Under the pieces are notes generated by a model, which was not told where the DNA came from, searched no databases, and worked only from the letters and a program-made list of their open reading frames with translations. Both the position numbers and the translations under genes were made by a program. This document shows positions 24,294-38,360 of a stretch of 64,000 nucleotides of DNA, one piece after another (position 1 is the stretch's first letter; every line of letters begins with the position of its first letter). This stretch comes from Saccopteryx bilineata (taxonomy: Eukaryota; Chordata; Mammalia; Chiroptera; Emballonuridae): NCBI RefSeq assembly GCF_036850765.1, contig NC_089493.1, positions 192,404,706 through 192,468,705 of the forward strand. The letters are read 5' to 3'.

Positions 24294-24912
24294 CCCTAGA
24301 GTAAACCCAAATTAAACAAATTAGACAAGGTTGGGAGGAAGATGACTTTAGTGGTTCAACGCTCTTGGCTAAAGGTAGAATATTGAGAAAGGCACCCTCA
24401 GTGTTGCCAGAGCCAGTTTCACATGGGTCTACATAGAGGAGTAGCTTGGCAGTTGAAATGTGGAGATGACTGCTCATTTCTTAACCACTTCTCCTGTCTT
24501 CTATTAGAATAAACAGCAACAGAGTTTTAGGCAGACTCTAAGCTGCCTATATAAAGACTACATTTCCCAGACTTCCTTGCAGCTAGGTATTGCCATATGA
24601 GTAAGTTCTGGCCAATAGGATGTGAGAGAGTAGGAACAGTGTAGGTTCTGAGTGGAGCCTGCCACTTCTCTCTTCCTCCTCTTCATTGGCTGGACTAGTG
24701 GTGAGCCATCCTAGACTAGGTGGATGAGGATAACACATGATAGATGCAGCATAACAAGATTGATTGTGTGCAGTTGCCATAGCAGCCATGGACATATGTC
24801 TGAAGTTTTTTGTAAGAAAGAAATGAACATCTAAATTATCTGAGCCACTGTTATTGGGTGTATGTATGTGGTGGGGGTGGGGTGAGTATCTTTGTTTGAG
24901 CACCAGAATCTT

Positions 24913-25090
24913 TTTTTTAAAGTGATTTTAGAGAGACAGAAAGGAGAGAGAAAGAGAAATACTGATTTATTGTTCCACCTGTCCATGCACTCATTGGCTG
25001 TTTCTTGAATGTGCTCCAACCAGGGATCAAACTCACAACCTTGGCATATCAGGACTATGCTCCAACCAACCGGGCTACCTGGCCAGGACT
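24913..25090 (-). repeat. Short tRNA-derived SINE
   Basis: Tail at left, GATCAAACTCACAACCTTGG and CTACCTGGCCAGGA at right. Confidence 0.82.
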
Positions 25091-25599
25091 GAATCTATCT
25101 TAACATGGGGTTTCTGATTTTCATTTGCTCCCCTAGGAAAACGGAAATCCTCTTGTGCTCTTGGCTGGAACAGACTAGAATCCCAGACATAGGTGCTGGA
25201 CGGAACCCCTGCCCTGGCTTGTCAGAGCTTTTGCAGAGCGGCTGAACAGAGACTGCGCAACTCACGAAGTTCCCAGACTAGAAGAGCCATTACGAACAGC
25301 TGGAGAAGTCCGGCCAGGGACAAGTGACTCTATCCCTATGGCTAACTGGATGTCCTTTCCCAACTGACCGATTCCTTCTGCTCTGAAGAGCTGGGACAGG
25401 GCCACATGATTGGGGCTGGAGTCCTGGGAATGCAGTGAACAGACAGTAATGAACCCTACTCTCAGGTGTGTTGGGGACATTAAATGGTAAAGTATATATG
25501 GGGAGGCTTTGAAAAGCAAGATGGGTAACGAACTGTTGGAGTACACCCAACTTAAAAGGGTCATCCTTGTCTTCCTCTGACTCAGGAATGAGGTCATGC

Positions 25600-25711
25600 A
25601 GAGAAAGCACTCCCGCTGGAGTCAGATGGGCCTGGGTTCAAGTTTGCCCACTATTTACTAGCTGGGTGGCCTTGGACAAACCACTTAACTTCTCTGTTTT
25701 CTAATCTGTAA
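25600..25711 (+). repeat. MIR
   Basis: GGGCCTGGGTTCAAGTTTGC, ACTAGCTGGGTGGCCTTGGA and TCTGTTTTCTAATCTGTAAA follow the MIR consensus. Confidence 0.75.
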
Positions 25712-25877
25712 AAACAAAAGTAGTCAGTCCCTCAGAGGCTGCTGTGTAGAGTCTATGAGACTGTAAGATTCCCGGCACACAGTAGGGGCATGAGAAACAA
25801 AAGTAGTCAGTCCCTCAGAGGCTACTGTGTGGAGTCTATGAGACTGTAAGATTCCCGGCACACAGTAGGGGCATAAG
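25712..25877. repeat. 83-bp tandem duplication (two copies)
   Basis: The unit starting AAACAAAAGTAGTCAGTCCC occurs at 25712-25794 and 25795-25877 with only a few differences. It covers the MIR 3' end. Confidence 0.9.
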
Positions 25878-26117
25878 GAAGAGCAGCTGTTGTGATCAGC
25901 ATGAAGCTGTGTGGAACACGTGCTGGGCAGGACAGCATCTGCACACACGTTCTGCAACCTGCTGGCTGAGTTCTGCAACCTGCTGGAACCAGTCACCCAG
26001 GGTTTCCGAGCCTCTGCTTTCTTAGCGACAGGAAGAGGGACAGTGTGTGAGGAGCACTGAGCACAGAGCCTCGTACACTGGTTCCCCAGCCTACCGAGCT
26101 TGCGGGGTGTCACTCAC

Positions 26118-26344
26118 TCTGCTTGACGTCGCCATCGGGCACCGGGCGGCCTTCAAACCGGCTGTCCCTCTGGTTGCTGAGCGGCTCCTTCTCCCTGCCC
26201 ACCGAGTTCTGCTGCCGGGAAACTCCATCCAGGTCAAGGACGCCCGCGTGGGCAGATGAGCTGGGGCCCAGCTTCGGGGGTAAGGGCTCCCCACTACTCT
26301 TCTTTAGGTATGAGGCTGGGGCCCAGCCCTCTTTGCCCTGGTAC
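26118..26344 (-). CDS. SH3PXD2B: SH3PXD2B exon 10: end of SH3-2 and linker
   Basis: The 227-bp exon opens with [15 protein letters not shown], which ends SH3-2, followed by a low-complexity linker rich in Ser, Pro and charged residues that ends in [11 protein letters not shown]. About residues 268-343. Acceptor CCCCCAG|GTAC, donor CAGA|GTGAGT. A (GGA)n tract lies just upstream of the acceptor on the plus strand (a CCT tract in the transcript), extending its polypyrimidine region. Confidence 0.95.
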
Positions 26345-29004
<2,660 letters not shown>

Positions 29005-29089
29005 TCACTGAGCCCTGGATGACCCTGCGTAAGCAGCAACAGGGCACAGGTCCAAGGGCAGGTCCAAATCCTTCGGGTCACACATTTCT

Positions 29090-29325
29090 CTCCCTTTCTT
29101 CAAATCTGCGCTTCAAGGTCACCTTCCAAGACCTCGCCCATGCAGTATTCGGACATCTGGCATCCTCACCCTGCTTACCCAGGTTCATTCCCTGCCCCCC
29201 TCAGACCCGGAATAATTTCTCACACAGCATATAATTTACTGATTTCTTGCGTTTCGGTCTGTTTCCCCTGCTAGTATCTGAATGTCCTTGAAGGCAAGGA
29301 TCTGTGTCCCCCCCACGCAGGGGGC
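29090..29325 (+). repeat. L2 LINE fragment
   Basis: TGCTAGTATCTGAATGTCCTTGAAGGCAAGGATCTGTGTC resembles the L2 3' region. Confidence 0.5.
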
Positions 29326-30537
29326 CTGGGCTCTGCAGATAGGGTTGCTTATTGTCACACTCAGGGAAGGCCCTCCAGAGAGCAAGGGACTAGCTCCCAT
29401 CCCCGGCACAGCTGAGTGTCCCGGGGAGCCTGGCCAGGCGAGGCTTTCCTGTTTGGGTTACATCCTGGCCCCCAGGGAGTGGAGGGGCCAGCCGGGGGTT
29501 GGCATGGATGGTGACCACGTGGGGGCCGACTCTCCCTTCGGGAAAACACCGCAGCCTGTCTGTGCGGCCGGCCCAGCTGGTGCAGAGGGAGGCAGCAAAC
29601 ACATATGGTGTTTATTTATTTATTGATCTAGCCCACTGACCTGCTCCATGGGGGCTGAGCTGACTCAGGTTGCATATATCCTGTGCACAGCACGGTCAGC
29701 TGTTCTCCTTGATCAGGAAGGCTCCGGGGTGGGGTGCAGGGGTAATTCAACCCCGTCTGAACACAGCAGTTCTGTCTGGTCTGGCCCCAGACTACGTGCA
29801 GGTAGCACTACAGGCCTGGACTCCTGGGGCCAGCACCCTTTTGCTGAATCGCCCACGGGATTCTCTAGCACCCAGCGGCCTCTGTGGGCTCCGTGCAACA
29901 CTCAGTGACCCCCTAGCAGAGCTTAAGGGAGAAGGCTTTCTAGACGGCATAGTGGGGGCCTGATGGTACTGATGTTTAACACCCACTGCCCTGTCTCTGG
30001 CGGCACTACCAGCCCCTGTCCACATGGTTTGGGCGAGGTTGACTTCACTGTCTCTTGGAAGGAGAGGAGGGGGTGGGACCCTGCCCTGGCATCCCCCTGG
30101 CATCTATGATTGTTTCAGGTATGGCATGTGACCCATGTGGGTCAGTTAGAACCCCTCCTGGCATCTGTGTTGAAGAACTTTATAGGTGGGCATCCCTGGA
30201 GGGCGCCTGGAACTATTCTCCTCACCAGAGAACGGCTCCAGCAAAGCAGAGCAGAGAGGTGGCAAGTGTCAGTCTCAGGTCCCCAGGATAATTTCAAGCC
30301 CCTGGATCCAGCCGTGCCTGAAGCTTGCCCTACCCTGGGTTTTTTTTATTGATAGGAGTCAATATACTTCCCTCTGTGCTTAGGCCAGTTTGATGTGGGT
30401 TTCTTTTCCTTGCAACTCAAAGGTGCCTGACAAAAGGAACAGGTCACTGGCTCTGCATTACAGAGGCCCCCAGACATCCTTTTTTAACCTAAGAAACTTT
30501 AAGCCCCAGGCTCCCTCCTCCCAAACTGACATGCCAA

Positions 30538-30586
30538 CACACACACACACATGCACGCACGCACACACACACACACACACACACAG
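30538..30586. repeat. (CA)n microsatellite
   Basis: CACACACA runs with interspersed GCACGC units. Confidence 0.95.
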
Positions 30587-31119
30587 CACAGACAGGTTCG
30601 CTGTTTCTCACATGCAACAGCCACGGGCTGTCCCAGAGCAGGGAGACGCATGCAGATGCAGGGACCTGGCTCTAAACCCCGAACGGGGAAGAAAAGTCCA
30701 CGGTAGACACCTTGCCGCCAGCGGACAGCATGCAAGTCCCCCAGGGTCCGGTGGCGGCCCGCGGGCCGGGGCAAAGACCAGTACCTCCATGAGACTGGAC
30801 GGGCAGCATGTGGAAGCGAAGGACAGAAGGCAGAGGTGAGAAGAAAGCACTTCCAGGGTCTCCAGGCCAACGGGGCCCCAATCACGTGTTCCCATTTAAA
30901 AGCCATTATTTCTGAATCAATGCCAAACCCGGGGGTCTCAGAAGGACCAAGTTCCTGAGTCTTAACTTTAACCTCGAGTGAAGAGGCCTCCAGTGGACAG
31001 AATTCTATCCCTGGCATGATTACAGAGAGGCACTGAGAAAAGCCCTCTGACAGGGGAAGGGAAACGTACAAACCCTTGGGAACATGTGGTGTGTGTGTGT
31101 GTCTCTCTCTTATCTACTA

Positions 31120-31235
31120 GCTGTGTGACCCCGGGCCGGTGTCTCTACCTTTCTGAGCCTGTTTTCTCATCTGTGAAATGAGAATAATCATCCCCCTACA
31201 GAGGCATGCCCGTGTGGTTGTCACTAACGGTCTAG
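31120..31235 (+). repeat. MIR
   Basis: CTAGCTGTGTGACCCCGGGC and CTCATCTGTGAAATGAGAAT are MIR-core sequences. Confidence 0.75.
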
Positions 31236-31417
31236 GGGAGATAGTTTCCATGTGGTACACCACTGCCCCCTAACTGGCATCGGTCCTGTGGCATTCCTGC
31301 GTCAGCCCCGTCCCCAGGGCCCTCTGGGCCCTACAAACACAGAGCAAACCAACAGACATTGTACCCTGAGTGCTGCTAGCCGTAATAAAATTAAATGCAA
31401 AGCCACATATAATTCTT

Positions 31418-31682
31418 TTTTTTTAAACAGGGACAGAGAGTCAGGGACAGACAGTAACGGAGAGAGATGAGAAGCATCAATCATTAGTTTTTCGTTGCGA
31501 TACCTTAGTTGTTCATTGATTGCTTTCTCATATGTGCCTTGACCACGGGCCTTCAGCAGACCAAGAAACCCCTTGCTCAAGCCAGTGACCTTGGGTCCAA
31601 GCTGATGACCTCGGGGTCTCGAACCTGGTTCCTCTGCATCCCAGTCCAACGCTCTATCCACTGCGCCACCTCCTGGTCAGGC
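31418..31682 (-). repeat. tRNA-derived SINE (CCTGACCAGG family)
   Basis: Target duplication TATAATTCTT at 31408-31417 and 31683-31692. Confidence 0.9.
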
Positions 31683-31767
31683 TATAATTCTTGCTGCTAA
31701 CCTTTGAGCACAAAAATATCCCCCTTCTTCCTTCGCACCCTCTGTTCTGACACGTATAGATACTTAA

Positions 31768-32025
31768 CCCTTTGAGTAGTAAGTTTTTTTCATTCTCGCT
31801 GACCCCCAAGAGTGAGAGTTTTTTTCCCCAAAAATGAAATGAATTCCAGTTCCAGTTTTATTAACTTAAAATCATGTTTGTTTGATAATTAATTTATGAA
31901 AACAAGAAGAACATACATTTGCCTTTTTTAAATGTTGCCTTTCACATTTTTAAAATAAATTGATCTGTACTCTGGACAGTCAGGAGACACGAGGACGTCC
32001 ATGAACGTTCATACTACTCAAAGGG
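31768..32025 (+). mobile_element. piggyBac-like MITE, 258 bp
   Basis: Inverted ends CCCTTTGAGTAGTAAG and complement of CCCTTTGAGTAGTATG match at 15 of 16. The left flank is TTAA (31764-31767), the piggyBac target, and the right flank reads TAAG, consistent with a lost T. No coding capacity. Confidence 0.78.
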
Positions 32026-32184
32026 TAAGTGGCTTTGTGCTTTCTCAATAGCATCAACTCAAAGCCCCAAATGTTCGACTCTATGCAAAGCACAATGAAC
32101 TGGTCCTCGTTATTTATTATTGTTTCAGGATCTCTGTCAAGTGCTTTGCACGTAGGATCTTGTTGAATTAAAAGAATAATTCCA

Positions 32185-32560
32185 GGGCCCTGGCTGGTTG
32201 GCTCAGTGGTAGAGTGTCGGCCTGGCGTGCAGGAGTCCCAGGTTCGATTCTCGGCCAGGGTACACAGGAGAAGCGCCCATCTGCTTCTCCACCCCTCCCC
32301 CTCTCCTTCCTCTCTGTCTCTTCCCCTCCCGCAGCCAGGGCTCCATTGGAGCAGAGTTGGCCCAGGCACTGAGGATGGCTCTGTGGCCTCTGCCTCAGGC
32401 GCAGGAGTGGCTCTGGTCGCAACAGAGCATTGCCCCCTGGTGGGCGTGCCGGGTGGATCCTGGTCAGGCGCATACGGGAGTCTGTCTGACTGCCTCCCCG
32501 TTTCCAACTTCAGAAAAATAAAAATAATAAAAAATAAAAAATTGTAAAATAAAAATAAAA
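32185..32560 (+). repeat. Long bat SINE, copy E (one internal repeat lost)
   Basis: Flanks TAAAAGAATAATTCCA and TAAAAGAAGAATTCCA. Only one CTCF-like core remains (32430-32443, with one C to T change); the second unit is deleted. Confidence 0.9.
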
Positions 32561-32574
32561 TAAAAGAAGAATTC

Positions 32575-32715
32575 CATAAGGTAGACATCGTTTCCACCTT
32601 TAGAGGAGGGACCGAGCTGCAGAGAGGTTAAGTTGCTGGCCCCAGCTCGCTCAGCCAGTAAGTGGTGAGCGACCTTCAGGGTCTGTCTGACTCTGAAACC
32701 CTTCTGTTCACTAGC
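32575..32715 (-). repeat. MIR
   Basis: GAGAGGTTAAGTTGCTGGCC and the CAGCCAGTAAGTGGTG segment are MIR-like. Confidence 0.75.
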
Positions 32716-33147
32716 TAAGGTGAACGTGTACTCTAGTTTCGGAAATGCTTCTGGAGGGAAGGGAGTCCGCCGGGCCTCAGCATTTCTGACACGGCAGGAA
32801 GCACCCCTCGGGCGCCTGTGGGGAAAGTGCTCTGGGATACAGAAGTGTGTGTGGGTGGGGGCGGGGGCCAGCCCTAACCCTGATGCCCGGTAGGGACCGC
32901 TAAACCAACAGAGAAAGCAGAGATCTTTACAGATGGCTTCAGATGTCGTGCAAATGAGCTGGCAGCAGCCCCGCTATCTTGGCCACCAGACTAATTCGAG
33001 GGAGGAAGGCTGATCTTGTTGACATTAACCAGGCTGGGGCTACCTGGGGTTCCATGGAAGTGTCAGGGGCCCAGCTCCCAAAGATCCCTAAGAAAGGGCG
33101 GGCTTGCCCATCAACCCCATGCCTGGCTTCCTGTCCACAGGCTACTA

Positions 33148-33405
<258 letters not shown>

Positions 33406-33768
33406 TCAGAGTATAATAACACAGTCAGGCACTGTCTGTGTGAACAGTCTGGGTAAGGCGACAAAGGCACCGTGATATCGGTGGGACACCGCTAGCCACG
33501 GCAGCGGACTGCTAGCTGCAAAGAGGACTCAGGAGAAGCCAGCTCTGGAGCCCAGGGCAGGGCGGGAAAGGTCCTGAACGGCGAGAGCAGAGCACAGCCA
33601 CCTTCATTAAGGTGTGCGAGCTACCAGTCCTTGCATTTGCATTGCAGGGTCTTATAGCATCGTCCCAGTACCACGCTCACGGCGCGGAAGAGGAGACGGG
33701 GTCCTCAAGAGGCGAACGGCCTCGTCCGAGCTCCCACCGCTCAGGGAAGAGCTGCGATGCGCACCAGG

Positions 33769-34228
33769 CGGTCTGACGTGGAAGCCAGTGCCCAACAACC
33801 CATCCGATCCTGCATCTGCTCACGTCAAGGTCAGGCTGGCTGCACGGTCTGACGTGGAAGCCAGTGCCCAACAACCCATCCGATCCTGCATCTGCTCACG
33901 TCAAGGTCAGGCTGGCTGCACGGTCTGACGTGGAAGCCAGTGCCGGAACAGCCCATCCGATCCTGCATCTGCTCACGTCAAGGTCAGGCTGGCTGCACGG
34001 TCTGACGTGGAAGCCAGTGCCGGAACAGCCCATCCGATCCTGCATCTGCTCACGTCAAGGTCAGGCTGGCTGCACGGTCTGACGTGGAAGCCAGTGCCCA
34101 ACAACCCATCCGATCCTGCATCTGCTCACGTCAAGGTCAGGCTGGCTGCACGGTCTGACGTGGAAGCCAGTGCCGGAACAGCCCATCCGATCCTGCATCT
34201 GCTCATGTCAAGGTCAGGCTGGCTGCAG
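33769..34228. repeat. Minisatellite, six units of 76/77 bp
   Basis: Units start at about 33769, 33845, 33921, 33998, 34075 and 34151. Two unit types differ at CCCAACAACCC (76 bp, A) and CCGGAACAGCCC (77 bp, B) in the order A-A-B-B-A-B. Each has TGACGTGG and, 45-50 bp later, CACGTCAAGG; the last unit has CATGTCAAGG. The units are otherwise almost identical, which points to recent expansion or homogenisation. Confidence 0.95.
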
Positions 34229-34293
34229 ATGTGACTGCTGGAGAGGGCCTCTCACCCAGACTCAGGCCCTCCCTCTCCAGAGAAAAGTCTGTG

Positions 34294-34500
34294 TGGTGCG
34301 TGGGATAGGTGGAATAATGACCCACCAAAGAGATCCCTGTCATCCCTGGAACTATGAATATGTTAAATTCTGTGACAAAGACCAGTGGAAGCTGTAGATG
34401 GAATTAAGGTTGCCAATCAGCTGACCTTCAGCCAGGGAGCTAGCTCATCCTGGATTATCTGGGTGGGCCGCTGTAATCACCAGGGTGCTTGACTGGGGAG
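34294..34500 (+). repeat. Ancient interspersed repeat (LTR or DNA type)
   Basis: GGAATAATGACCCACCAAAG, CTGGAACTATGAATATGTTA and CATCCTGGATTATCTGGGTG are recurrent in mammalian genomes. I cannot assign the family. Confidence 0.55.
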
Positions 34501-34590
34501 GGGGGAAGGAGGCAGAGGGAGATGTGGCTAGGAGGAAAGGCTCAGAGGGATGACACTGCTGGTTCTGACGATGGAGGAAGGGGCTCTCTC

Positions 34591-34636
34591 TCCTCCCTCC
34601 CTCCCTCCCTCCCTCCCTCCCTCCCTCCCTCCCTCC
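34591..34636. repeat. (CTCC)n simple repeat
   Basis: About eleven CTCC units. Confidence 0.95.
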
Positions 34637-34838
34637 CCCCTCCTCTCTCACACATACACACAGGCACACCTCGCTTTATGGAGCTATACATTATTGCACT
34701 TTGCATATGGTGCATTTTTTTTTTACAAATTAAAGGCAAGACCCTCCACCTGCAAAGAGTATGACTCACTGAAAGCTCAGATGATGGTTAACATTTTTTA
34801 GCAATAAATTATTTTAAAATTAAGATATGCACATTTTT

Positions 34839-35090
34839 GAAGCATCAATCATCAGTTTTTTGTTGTGGCACTTTAGTTGTTCATTGATTGCTTTCTCATA
34901 TGTGCCTTGACCGTGGGGCTACAGCAGACCGAGTAACCCCTTGCTCGAGCCAGCGACCTTGGGTGAAAGCTGGTGAGCTTTGCTCAAACCAGATGAGACC
35001 GTGCTCAAACTGGCAACCTCGGGGTCTTTAACCTGGGTCCTCTGCATCCCAGTCTGATGCTCTATCCACTACGCCACCACCTGGTCAGGC
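34839..35090 (-). repeat. tRNA-derived SINE (CCTGACCAGG family) without its 3' tail
   Basis: The copy starts directly at GAAGCATCAATCATCAG (left), so the usual GA-rich 3' segment and poly-A tail are absent, yet 17-bp duplicates AAGATATGCACATTTTT and AAGGTATGCACATTTTT (16 of 17) flank it at 34822-34838 and 35091-35107. Confidence 0.88.
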
Positions 35091-35189
35091 AAGGTATGCA
35101 CATTTTTAAAGAATATTCTTGCACAGTTAATAGACTATAGTATAGTATAAGTAGAACTTTAAAAAAAATAGATGCTTTATTTATTAATT

Positions 35190-35243
35190 AAAATATTTAT
35201 TTATTGACTTTAGCTAGAGAGGAAGGGGGAGAGATAGAGAGAT

Positions 35244-35280
<37 letters not shown>

Positions 35281-35352
35281 AGCATTAATCTGCGCCCTGA
35301 TGGGGATCGAACCAGCAAACTCTGCGCTTCAACTGAGCTATCTGACTAGAGC
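35190..35352 (-). repeat. Short tRNA-derived SINE with (GA)n
   Basis: Tail at left, (GATA/GA)n tract at 35232-35275, GGGGATCGAACCAGCAAACTC at right. Confidence 0.8.
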
Positions 35353-36349
35353 AACATAACTTTTTTATACACCTTAGGAAACCAAAAAATTCGTGTGGTT
35401 CACATTATTGTGATATTTGAGGTATTTGCTTTAGTGCGGTACTGTAGAACCAGACCCACAGTATCTCCAGGGTATGACTGCATGCACACACACATCGATA
35501 TGTGGGTTGTGTGTACAATTATCAAGAAGAATTCCCACCAACCTGACAGAAGGGCTATCTGGGGTTTGGAAAGGGGTCTAGGGTTGAAGCTAGTGGGAAA
35601 TGTAACTTTTAACTTTATCATGAATGCTTTAAGAAAAAGGTATCCATGTATTACCTGGCTAAGTAAAACATATATATAATTAAAAATAAATGTTGCTCGT
35701 TTGTTGGCCACTTGAAGATGTGACTATGTGCCTCCCCTCCACCCCCACTCCAGTGCCTTCTGGACATACTGGGCGTGTCCCTGACACCCCATCCTGGCCC
35801 CGACTCTTCCCCTGGAATGCATTCTTCCTATCTTCACACAAGCAGGTGGCCCAGAGGAGTGGGCACCCCTTCCTTCAGTCCCCACACAGCATCCCAGCCA
35901 CACCCATCATCTGCACATGCGCATTCCCAGGGATCACCAGAAAGCCACGTGACCATCTGGAACGGGTTTGGGATTCCAGCTCAGCATCCTGACGGGAGAT
36001 CTCGGGTGAGTGACCCAGTCACCTGGAGTCGTGGTCCCTCAGCTGTGAAGCAGGGATGACAATCGCTATAATAGCGAGTATTTAAGGACTTCTGGGACTA
36101 ACCTTGATCCCATGACAAATGGGGATGTAACCCACATGCTCCTGGAAATGTCAGACCTATTTGTTAGACCTTAACGAGCCCTGGGTATCACAGAGCACTG
36201 GCCTGCTCGTGATATTATTAACCAGTGTCACATTTTAGCCATAACAAAGCCAGTGGATTTGTGTCATTTCTTTCCCGGAGAGGATCTAGTCACCTCTTCC
36301 CGACTCTTTGCCTTCAACGGCACCAATGGGTACTTTGTGGCTAAGGAAA

Positions 36350-36500
36350 GCGAAAGGGGGAAAACTCACATCTTGAGCACCTACTGCATGCCCAGCACAA
36401 GTTCAGGCACTCCCACACATCATCTCATTAATCCTTACGACAGCCCTTTGGAGCAGAAGTTGTATTTCAGATGAGACAACTGACAGTCAGCGAAGAAGCC
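36350..36500 (-). repeat. MIR
   Basis: TTGAGCACCTACTGCATGCC and CATCTCATTAATCCTTACGA are MIR-like. Confidence 0.75.
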
Positions 36501-36882
36501 CATTTGCCTTGCTGTGGAATGCAGAGTTCAGACGGAGACCCTGGCTGAGTGTCTCAACTGTACCCCATTCTGTCCCCGACCTGAGGTCCCTGTGACGGGC
36601 AGGTGAGCTGAGGACAGCAGTGTGTCCGGTCCACACCAGAGCCCACTGCGGATGGCGCCTTCCTGAAGACTCCCGTGGTAATCAAAGAAAACCAAAGAGC
36701 ACCTTTTCTGTGGAATGCCAGTCCCTGCGCCTCCACGTGCGTGGAAACCGGAAGGAATGCTCGTGAAACGTGAACCTCAAAACAAATCACTATCATCTGA
36801 CCCAACAGGACGCTGGCGAGTTGTGACCAACTCGGTTATTTAAGCACGGTGACCAAACAGGGGGCAGCTTCCTAGGAGGTCA

Positions 36883-37167
<285 letters not shown>

Positions 37168-37434
37168 TCAGAGGTCACACCTGGCCCCCACCCATGTGCG
37201 AAGGATCAGGAGCCGGGAGGGTGGGGCGGGGCGGGAGGACAACGTAAATAGAGAAAGTAGCTGTTGTAGGTTCCGTCTCAGCCATTCATTCTCTCATTCA
37301 GTTGCTCACTCAACCCACCAGAACTTACTAAGGACCAGGCACTGTGCTAGGCACTGGAGGTTCGGGTTAAGATAGGGAACTTGCCCTGAAGAAGTGGACT
37401 GCTTAGTGGGGAAGTTCATTCATTCGTATCGATC

Positions 37435-37500
37435 TATCCACCATCCATAAAACCATCTATCTATCCATCCATCATCCACCCAACTACATATCCATTCATC
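37435..37500. repeat. Degenerate (ATCC)n tract
   Basis: CTATCTATCCATCCATCATC-type units. Confidence 0.75.
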
Positions 37501-37691
37501 TAACTCATACAGTCACCAACCATTGAACCACCCAGTGCCGTTCATCTGTTAATTCACAAAATCACCAATGATATTTCGGACCCTCTCTTAGGTGCCGCGG
37601 TGCTGAAGTGAATGGAACAGACAAGACCCCAGACTCATGGAACCTCATCCGGTTGGGGTGACAGACACATAGCCAAGTATATGTGATCAAT

Positions 37692-37722
37692 AAGTGTGTG
37701 TGTGTGTGAGTGTGTGTGTGTA
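37692..37722. repeat. (GT)n microsatellite
   Basis: GTGTGTGTGTGTGAGTGTGTG. Confidence 0.85.
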
Positions 37723-38171
37723 TAAAAGTATTTGTTTTTGATAGATGCGCTTCTGAAAACAACCAGGATGCTGGACAAGGAATGAACTAGATGGGATGCT
37801 ATGTTAAAGGGGTTGGTCAGCAAGACCTCCCAAGGAGGTGACATAAAGCAGAGACCTGAGAGATAAGGAGTCCCGAGGACCTGGGGGGAAGGAACGGCAC
37901 AGGCAGACACTGTGAGGTGGGAAAGGGCGTGGAGCCTCCCAGGACCTGGTGAGAGGCCAGTGTGGCTGTGGCCCGGAAGTGAGGAGAGGGGTCCTGCGTG
38001 AGGTCACACAGGTGGGCATGGGTGAGAGCAGGCGGGGCCTGCAGGGCAAGACAAGAAGTTGGCGGGGTTTTTGCTGGCGTTTGTTTCTTCACCCCTGAAG
38101 TAGAATTGCGAGAGGGCGTGAAGAAGGGAATGGCACGTGAAGATTTGCATCTTTAAAAAGATCATGCTGGC

Positions 38172-38360
38172 GCCTGACCTGTGGTGGCGCAGTGGATAAA
38201 AGTGTCAACCTGGAAATGCTGAGGTGGCCGGTTCGAAACCCTGGGCTTGCCTGGTCAAGGCACATATGGGAGTTGATGCTTCCAGCTCCTCCCCCCACTT
38301 CTCTCTCTCTGTCTCTCCTCTCTCTCTCTCCCTCTCCTCTCTAAAATGAATAAATAAATA
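38172..38360 (+). repeat. tRNA-derived SINE (CCTGACCTGTGG family)
   Basis: Perfect target duplication AAAAAGATCATGCTGGC (38155-38171 and 38361-38377). Confidence 0.93.

Larger units (their letters stand above)
23522..26117 (-). other. SH3PXD2B: SH3PXD2B intron 10
   Basis: Contains a hAT element, a short SINE, a MIR and an 83-bp tandem duplication. Confidence 0.85.
34661..35480 (+). mobile_element. Tigger1 (pogo-type) internal-deletion derivative with two nested SINEs
   Basis: Left end CAGGCACACCTCGCTTTATG and right end CTCCAGGGTATGACTG are the Tigger1 termini. At about 34732 the left end jumps to the 3' region (GCAAGACCCTCCACCTGCAA), so nearly all of the transposase gene is missing. The right part has CCAAAAAATTCGTGTGGTTC. 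Confidence 0.8.

Noticed and set aside
33769..34228. CRISPR-like array
   Set aside because: The 76/77-bp units are contiguous without unique spacers, in a mammalian intron; it is a minisatellite.
34445..34801. Frames rich in Gly-Arg-Glu or Ser-Leu-Pro
   Set aside because: They are translations of the (CTCC)n simple repeat.
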